DNA of 13,497 nucleotides from UBA5195 sp034432755 (lineage in GTDB: Bacteria; Chloroflexota; Anaerolineae; Anaerolineales; Villigracilaceae), in assembly GCA_034432755.1 (NCBI GenBank), contig DAOUBQ010000057.1:1-13497 (forward strand), given 5' to 3'. Below the pieces are notes generated by a model. That model ran no database searches, was not told where the DNA came from, and saw only the letters and a program-made list of their open reading frames with translations. A program made the position numbers and the translations under genes. Shown here in pieces: positions 6,985 to 11,698 of the stretch (position 1 is the stretch's first letter; each line of letters begins with the position of its first letter).

Positions 6985-9817
6985 GGCCTGTAAAGGCTTT
7001 GACCAGGTCGGCGACGGGGATTGACTCATCCGCGAGTTTGAGTACTGGGTCGGCGGTGACGTGGCCGATGCGCGTCAGGGGCAGACTGTCGAACAGGGCG
7101 CGGAAAGCGGCTTCAGACGCGGGGGCCACTTCAGCCAGTAAACAGCCGTTCGTCTCGGCGAAACAGGCTTCAGCGGGGATGGAGTCGTCGAGAACCAGGC
7201 CCAGGCGGCCTCCAATGCACATTTCCGCCGCCGCAACCGCCAGTCCGCCTTCGCTCAAGTCGTGACAGGAACGAACCAACCCCTGCTGCATGGCGTTGTG
7301 AAGCGCGCGATACACTGCCGGCGCCGTTTGCGGCACATCTGGCACAGACTGATTAATGATAACTGATAACTGCTCACGGCCCACCAGGTAAAGCGCGTTC
7401 CCGGCTTCTTTCAAATCCATTGTGATGGCCTGGCGGACATCCTCGATGATGCCAATCGCCGAAATGAGCAGGGTCGGCGGGATGGCGTGACGCTGACCAT
7501 CGGCGCCGAGGTATTCGTTGTTGAGCGAGTCTTTGCCGCTGATGAAGGGTGTGCGAAAGAGCAGCGCACCATCGGAACAGCCGCGCGCCGCTTCGAGGAG
7601 CGTCCCCATCGTTTCGGGGCGTTTGGGGTCGCCCCAGCAGAAGTTATCGAGGATGGCAATGCGGGCCGGGTCGGCGCCGACGGCTACGGCGTTGCGGATG
7701 GCTTCGTCTATGACCGAGAGCGCCATTTTATAGGCGTCGCGCTTGCCGTATTCGGGGTTGATGCCGTTGGAGAGAACGATTCCGCGCGTTCCTTTTGTGC
7801 CAATCGGTTTAAGCACCGCCGCGTCGGAGGGCGCGTCGGCCTGAACGCCGGTGAGGGGCTTGACGACTGTGCCGCCCTGCACTTCGTGGTCGTAGATGCG
7901 GATGGTGGCGGCTTTGGAGGCAATATTTGGAGCAGAAAGCAGCGACAGAAGCCTGTCTTTCACAGTCATCAGTGACCAGTTATCAGTCATCAGTGACCAG
8001 TTATCAGTCATCAGTGCACTGCTCACGGATGACGGATGACTGATGACTGCACTTAACTGCCGCTGTGGAATGCCCTCGTGCAGGAATTCGTTTTCCAGTT
8101 CCAGCACAATTTTGCCGCCGTAGCGCACAACCAGCCGCCCGTCGCCGGTGAAGACGCCGATGTCAGTCAGTTCGGTGTTGAAGGTGTCGCACAATTCTTG
8201 CAGGGCTGGCAATTTTTCGGGGGCGACGGCCAGCACCATGCGTTCCTGCGCTTCGGAGAGCCAGATTTCCCAGGGGGCCAGGCCGGGGTATTTCAGGCGG
8301 ACGTTTTGCAGTTCGATGTCCGCGCCAATTTTGGAGGCCATTTCGCCCGCCGCCGAGGAGAGGCCGCCCGCGCCGCAGTCGGTGATGTCGTTGTAGAGCG
8401 CCAGGTCGCGGGCGCGGGTGATGACATCTATCAGCCCTTTTTCGGTGATGGGGTCGCCGATTTGGACACTTGCGCCGGAGACTTCGCCGGTTTGGGCGTC
8501 CATCGTCATGGAGGAGAAAGTCGCACCGCGCAGGCCGTCGCGCCCGGTGCGCCCGCCAAGCACAATCACCCGGTCGCCGGGTTGCGGATTTTTGCGGTGT
8601 TTGCCCTTGGGGGCAATGCCCACGCAGCCGCAAAAAACGAGCGGGTTGGCGGTGTAGCCTTCATCGTAAAGAATCGCGCCGTTGACGGTGGGAATGCCGA
8701 TTTTGTTGCCGTAATCCTGCACGCCCGCCACCACCCCGCTCTGAATACGGCGCGGATGCAGCACACCTTCGGGCAGAGCGTTGGGGTCGAGATTTTGCGG
8801 CCCAAAGCACAGAATGTCGGTGGCAGCGATGGGTTTGGCGCTGACCCCCAGCACATCGCGGATGACTCCGCCCACGCCGGTATTGGCGCCGCCAAACGGC
8901 TCAATGGCCGAGGGGTGGTTGTGGGTTTCGACTTTGAACGAAACTTCAAATTCATCATCAAAATCAATGATTCCGGCGTTATCCACAAAAGCAGAAATGA
9001 CCCAGGGGGCGTTGATTTTGTCGGTGGCGGATTTTAAGTAGGTTTTTATAATGGAATCGACAACAGTGGGCAGTGGGTCGTGGGTAGTGGGCGGCAAAGA
9101 ACTGTCCACTGTTACAAGCGCCTTAAACGTCTTATGCACGCAATGCTCGCTCCAGGTTTGGGCGATGGTTTCAAACTCTACATCGGTCGGGTCGCGGTCA
9201 ATTTTGCGGTAGTAGTTTTGGATGGCCTGCATTTCGGCCAGGTCGAGCGCGGCGCGGCGGTCTTGCGATAAATTCAGTAATTGGTCATTGGTAAGTTCGC
9301 GGATGGGCAGGATTTCGACCGCCCCGCTGGATTCGGTTTCTTCGGGGAAGGAGGGGGTAATTTCGCCCAGCGTCCAATGCTGAATGACGTTATTTGCGAG
9401 CAGTTGTTTTGCCAGTCTGGAGACTTGCTCTACATCTAAACCTTCCACCTGGAACCTTAAACCGGTTGCCGCGCGTTGGACGCCCTCGAAGCCAAGTTCC
9501 TGCGCGGCGCGGACGATTTGCTCCGCCACCGGGTCGGTCACGCCGGGGCGGTAGGCCACTTCGACCACGTTTTCAGAGCGCTCTCCGCCGGCAGCCTGGA
9601 ACGCAGAACTGGTCACCGTTTGCACCACCGGGTCACTTAAAAGTTTGAGAGCCAACTGCCGACACTCCTCCTGCGACAATTGGCCCTCGATAAAGTATAA
9701 ATCCTGGCATTCCAGCCTTTGTAGGGTATCAAACCCCAGGGCGCGCGCATCGGCCAGATACCCGGCCGAGCGCGGGTCGGGCTGATTAAAGCGAACAACA
9801 AAGCGATAGATGGTCAT
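6977..9817 (-). CDS. purL: Phosphoribosylformylglycinamidine synthase with fused N-terminal PurS-like domains
   Basis: PurL makes FGAM from FGAR, ATP and ammonia delivered by PurQ. The protein has 946 residues, against about 720-740 for stand-alone small PurL. Residues 1-82 and 86-152 look like two PurS-like modules (PGVTDPVAEQIVRAAQELGF is the clearest), matching the absence of a separate purS here. The catalytic core follows: TWSEHCVHKTFKA (221-233), FKVETHNHPSAIEPFGGANT (294-313), DITDCGAGGLSSAAGEMA (477-494), PNIASK..YDHEVQGGTVVKPL (630-655) and CHDLSEGGLAVAAAEM (851-866). Three repeat-derived stretches interrupt it, near residues 239-252, 586-620 and 815-826. The last replaces a segment that usually has an ELGGS-like motif. 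The ATG at 9817 has an AAGGTG site upstream and a strong promoter about 30 nt back. It is the first gene of the purine operon. Confidence 0.96.
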   Translation of the reverse strand: MTIYRFVVRFNQPDPRSAGYLADARALGFDTLQRLECQDLYFIEGQLSQEECRQLALKLLSDPVVQTVTSSAFQAAGGERSENVVEVAYRPGVTDPVAEQIVRAAQELGFEGVQRAATGLRFQVEGLDVEQVSRLAKQLLANNVIQHWTLGEITPSFPEETESSGAVEILPIRELTNDQLLNLSQDRRAALDLAEMQAIQNYYRKIDRDPTDVEFETIAQTWSEHCVHKTFKALVTVDSSLPPTTHDPLPTVVDSIIKTYLKSATDKINAPWVISAFVDNAGIIDFDDEFEVSFKVETHNHPSAIEPFGGANTGVGGVIRDVLGVSAKPIAATDILCFGPQNLDPNALPEGVLHPRRIQSGVVAGVQDYGNKIGIPTVNGAILYDEGYTANPLVFCGCVGIAPKGKHRKNPQPGDRVIVLGGRTGRDGLRGATFSSMTMDAQTGEVSGASVQIGDPITEKGLIDVITRARDLALYNDITDCGAGGLSSAAGEMASKIGADIELQNVRLKYPGLAPWEIWLSEAQERMVLAVAPEKLPALQELCDTFNTELTDIGVFTGDGRLVVRYGGKIVLELENEFLHEGIPQRQLSAVISHPSSVSSALMTDNWSLMTDNWSLMTVKDRLLSLLSAPNIASKAATIRIYDHEVQGGTVVKPLTGVQADAPSDAAVLKPIGTKGTRGIVLSNGINPEYGKRDAYKMALSVIDEAIRNAVAVGADPARIAILDNFCWGDPKRPETMGTLLEAARGCSDGALLFRTPFISGKDSLNNEYLGADGQRHAIPPTLLISAIGIIEDVRQAITMDLKEAGNALYLVGREQLSVIINQSVPDVPQTAPAVYRALHNAMQQGLVRSCHDLSEGGLAVAAAEMCIGGRLGLVLDDSIPAEACFAETNGCLLAEVAPASEAAFRALFDSLPLTRIGHVTADPVLKLADESIPVADLVKAFTGQN
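7345..7372 (-). repeat. Heptanucleotide array (CAGTTAT) inside purL
   Basis: The minus strand reads CAGTTAT, CAGTTAT, CATTAAT, CAGTCTG as four contiguous heptamers. They encode QLSVIINQS (816-824) in PurL between LYLVG and the conserved APAVYRALH. The array runs in the sense orientation of purL, opposite to the array at 7963-8047. Confidence 0.85.
7963..8047 (+). repeat. Longest heptanucleotide array, inside purL
   Basis: The plus strand shows CAGTCAT, CAGTGAC, CAGTTAT as a 21-bp composite unit, repeated exactly at 7963-7983 and 7984-8004. A third partial copy runs from 8005. A related run follows at 8027-8047: GGATGAC, GGATGAC, TGATGAC. The 21-bp unit encodes the heptad TDNWSLM twice in PurL (604-617). 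Sense direction of the CAGT motif is opposite to the gene. Confidence 0.92.
9064..9114 (+). repeat. Heptanucleotide array (YAGTGGG family) inside purL
   Basis: Four plus-strand heptamers CAGTGGG, CAGTGGG, TCGTGGG, TAGTGGG lie at 9064-9091. After nine bases, ACTGTCC and ACTGTTA follow at 9101-9114. They encode SSLPPTTHDPLPTV (239-252) of PurL, between the catalytic WSEHC region and the VDSIIKTY helix. Confidence 0.75.
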
Positions 9818-9843
9818 GTTTCACCTTCGAGAAAGATGGGGCG

Positions 9844-9872
9844 ATTCTACACGGGGAGAGATGTCTAGTCAA
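9844..9872 (-). promoter_or_regulatory. Sigma70-type promoter of the purine operon
   Basis: On the minus strand TTGACT (9872-9867) is followed after exactly 17 nt by TAGAAT (9849-9844). These match the -35 and -10 consensus at 5 of 6 positions each. Initiation would fall near 9837, giving a leader of about 20 nt before the purL ATG at 9817. That is too short for a riboswitch, so control would be at the promoter. Confidence 0.8.
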
Positions 9873-9923
9873 CGACTACGCGCCAACAGTTCTGTGAAAT
9901 AATACGCAATGTAAGCATGCCGC

Positions 9924-9950
9924 GTCACACAACGTGTGACTTTTGTCACA
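9924..9950. promoter_or_regulatory. Overlapping palindromes, likely operator of a CRP/FNR- or Rex-type regulator
   Basis: Three half-sites lie about 10 bp apart: GTCACAC (9924-9930), GTGTGAC (9934-9940) and GTCACA (9945-9950). The first two form a perfect inverted repeat around AAC. The last two form TGTGA-N6-TCACA (9935-9950), the classic CRP consensus and also close to the Rex pattern TTGTGA-N6-TCACAA. It lies 52 nt upstream of the purine -35 box and about 140 nt before hdrC. It more likely serves hdr, where redox control would make sense, but that is inference. Confidence 0.6.
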
Positions 9951-10009
9951 TAAGCAAGTGATGTCTTGTACTGATAACGAAAATGCAAAGCGGCCATACT
10001 GTTTATAAC
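9943..10009 (+). promoter_or_regulatory. Tentative promoter elements for hdrCBA
   Basis: Two options are visible. TTGTCA (9943-9948) with 18 nt to TGTACT (9967-9972) would place the -35 box inside the palindromic operator, suggesting repression. Alternatively TATAAC (10004-10009) is a good -10 without a -35 box, and the TGTGA-N6-TCACA centre would lie about 72 bp upstream of its start, as at class I CRP-type promoters. The sequence alone does not decide. Confidence 0.35.
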
Positions 10010-10013
10010 AATT

Positions 10014-10052
10014 CCTGGCCTGCCCAGGCACATCCCGCAACGCCAGCGGGAT
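10014..10052 (+). promoter_or_regulatory. Two small hairpins in the hdr leader
   Basis: CCTGG (10014-10018) pairs with CCAGG (10024-10028). ATCCCGC (10032-10038) pairs perfectly with GCGGGAT (10046-10052) around a 7-nt loop. Only TTTTA follows the second, so it is a weak candidate for a terminator or attenuator 36 nt before hdrC. An RNA-stability role is equally possible. I see no riboswitch motif or leader peptide in the rest of this divergent gap. Confidence 0.4.
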
Positions 10053-10088
10053 TTTACGGAATCTATCAAGTAACCCAGAGGAGGGGTT

Positions 10089-10688
10089 ATGGCGCCCGCT
10101 GAAACTGTTCTCACCAAAGGTGCGGGGCTCAAGAAGCCAGAAGACTTGACGCTCCTGCACGAGGTTTCAGAAGCCACCGCGGGTGTTTCGCACCTGGAAA
10201 TGTGCATCCAGTGCGGCACTTGTGGCGGCTCTTGTCCATCCGCGGCGGATATGGATCACACGCCGCGCGCCTTATTTGCCATGCTGCGCGCCGGGATGCG
10301 CGAAGAAGTCCTTCGCAGCAACACGCCGTGGATTTGCGTGTCATGCTATCACTGCGTCGTGCGCTGTCCACAGGAAGTGCATATTGCCGACGTAATGTAC
10401 ACGCTCAAAGGCATGGCAATCAAAGCCAAAAAATATACCGACTCGAAGCCGCCCGATTTCTCCCAGACCTTCGTTGGAATGGTGGAGACCTTCGGGCGGA
10501 GTTTCGAATTGGGATTGGCAACGCGCTTCTACCTCACCCACCAGCCGCTGCGCCTGCCCGGCATGGCTGGCATGGGGATCGGAATGCTCACCTCAAAGCG
10601 CATGAACATCCTCCCCACCAAAATCAAAAACATGGAACAACTCACGGCCATTCTTAACAAGGCCAAGACCCTGGAGTTGAGCTCATGA
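10089..10688 (+). CDS. hdrC: Heterodisulfide reductase-like iron-sulfur subunit C
   Basis: HdrC is the small ferredoxin-like subunit that relays electrons from the flavin subunit HdrA to the catalytic subunit HdrB. The protein has 199 residues, typical for the family. Two [4Fe-4S] motifs are complete: CIQCGTCGGSCP (Cys39, 42, 45, 49) and CVSCYHCVVRCP (Cys83, 86, 89, 93). The C-terminal half is rich in Leu, Met and Lys and has no further Cys clusters or clear membrane segment, so a soluble complex is expected. An AGGAGG site (10079-10084) precedes the ATG by 4 nt. It is the first gene of hdrC-hdrB-hdrA, and its stop overlaps the hdrB start (ATGA). In methanogens the partner substrate is CoM-S-S-CoB; a bacterium is not expected to have that, so the physiological acceptor is unknown here. 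Confidence 0.92.
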   Translation: MAPAETVLTKGAGLKKPEDLTLLHEVSEATAGVSHLEMCIQCGTCGGSCPSAADMDHTPRALFAMLRAGMREEVLRSNTPWICVSCYHCVVRCPQEVHIADVMYTLKGMAIKAKKYTDSKPPDFSQTFVGMVETFGRSFELGLATRFYLTHQPLRLPGMAGMGIGMLTSKRMNILPTKIKNMEQLTAILNKAKTLELSS

Positions 10689-11689
10689 ACAAATATATCT
10701 TTTACCCTGGTTGTTCAATGGAAGGCAGCGCCAGGGCCTACTATGAATCCATCAAGGCCATTCAAGGCCCCCTGGCAATCGAACTCGAAGAAATAGAAGA
10801 CTGGAACTGCTGTGGCGCGACCGAATACCTGAGCATCAACCTGATTCCGGCTTACTCGCTCATCGCCCGCAACCTGGCGCTGGCCGCCAGGCAAGTCAAC
10901 GGCACCAACGCGGTCATGGCGCCCTGCTCGGCCTGTTACCTGAACCTGGAAAAAGCCGACCATTACATGGCCGAACGCCCCGCATTGGGCAGTAAAGTCA
11001 ATGAAGCCCTGGCCGCTGGTGGTCTACACTATGATCCCGGAACGCTCCAGATTCGCCACCTGGTGGATGCGTTAATCAACGATGTTGGGCTGGAAACAAT
11101 TAAGTCCAAGGTCGTTCGCCCCCTGACCGGGCTGCGCATTGCTCCGTACCTGGGCTGTATGGTTCCGAGGCCCGATTATGCCAAAAGATGGTCTGACCAC
11201 GAGCATCCCAGTGAACTTGATGACCTGATGAAGGCCCTCGGCGCGGAAGTCATCGAATTCCCGATGAAAACCTCCTGCTGCGGCGGGCACATGACCCAAA
11301 TCGGCCCGGAGACAGCTTACGAACTCATCCGCCGCCTGGTCGCTGAAGCCGATGAATTTGGCGCCGACATCATGGTCACGATGTGCCCGATGTGCCAGAT
11401 GAACCTGGATGCCTACCAGGGCGAAACCAACCGCCATTTCGGCACCAACTTTCACATGCCAATTGTGTTCTTCACCCAGTTGATGGCCGTCGCTTTTGGC
11501 ATTGACCCCAAACAAGCCGGATTCGGCCTGGAACTGGTCAGCGCCAAAGACGCCCTGGCACGCATTGGACTGAAAGCGCCCGAACCAGAGAAAGTCGCCG
11601 CTCCGCGCAAGAAACCGGAAGGGCTGCCCATGCCCAAACCACTGCCCAAAAAGTACGCCAGCGGGCAAGCCGTTGTGGTGGAAGAATAG
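10685..11689 (+). CDS. hdrB: Heterodisulfide reductase-like catalytic subunit B
   Basis: HdrB is the subunit that reduces the disulfide, or an analogous acceptor, on two non-cubane [4Fe-4S] clusters. Both CCG repeats are complete: Cys10, Cys42-Cys43 and Cys81/Cys84 (YPGC, NCCGA, CSACYLN), then Cys158, Cys198-Cys199 and Cys234/Cys237 (YLGC, SCCGGH, CPMCQMN). The 334 residues exceed the methanogen subunit, which is roughly 290-300. The excess is a basic, proline-rich tail (about 297-334; KAPEPEKVAAPRKK, LPMPKPLPKK). The start overlaps the hdrC stop and has GGAG 8 nt upstream inside hdrC. With all cluster ligands kept, catalysis of a disulfide-type reaction is likely. The real substrate cannot be read from sequence. 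SdhE- or GlpC-like CCG proteins are alternatives, but the hdrCBA context argues for HdrB. Confidence 0.92.
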   Translation: MNKYIFYPGCSMEGSARAYYESIKAIQGPLAIELEEIEDWNCCGATEYLSINLIPAYSLIARNLALAARQVNGTNAVMAPCSACYLNLEKADHYMAERPALGSKVNEALAAGGLHYDPGTLQIRHLVDALINDVGLETIKSKVVRPLTGLRIAPYLGCMVPRPDYAKRWSDHEHPSELDDLMKALGAEVIEFPMKTSCCGGHMTQIGPETAYELIRRLVAEADEFGADIMVTMCPMCQMNLDAYQGETNRHFGTNFHMPIVFFTQLMAVAFGIDPKQAGFGLELVSAKDALARIGLKAPEPEKVAAPRKKPEGLPMPKPLPKKYASGQAVVVEE

Positions 11690-11698
11690 GAGGCTGAC

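Noticed and set aside
8078..9037. Plus-strand 319-residue ORF
   Set aside because: Antisense to the conserved core of purL (GAGGLSSAAGEM, VETHNHPSAIEPFGG). No ribosome site and no recognisable domain.
9924..9950. Palindrome GTCACAC-AAC-GTGTGAC followed by TTTT as an intrinsic terminator
   Set aside because: No gene ends upstream on the plus strand, the loop is only 3 nt and the T-run is short. An operator reading explains all three half-sites better.
9869..10219. Minus-strand 116-residue ORF spanning the divergent region
   Set aside because: It overlaps the hdrC start, the operator palindromes and the purine promoter, and shows no family motif.
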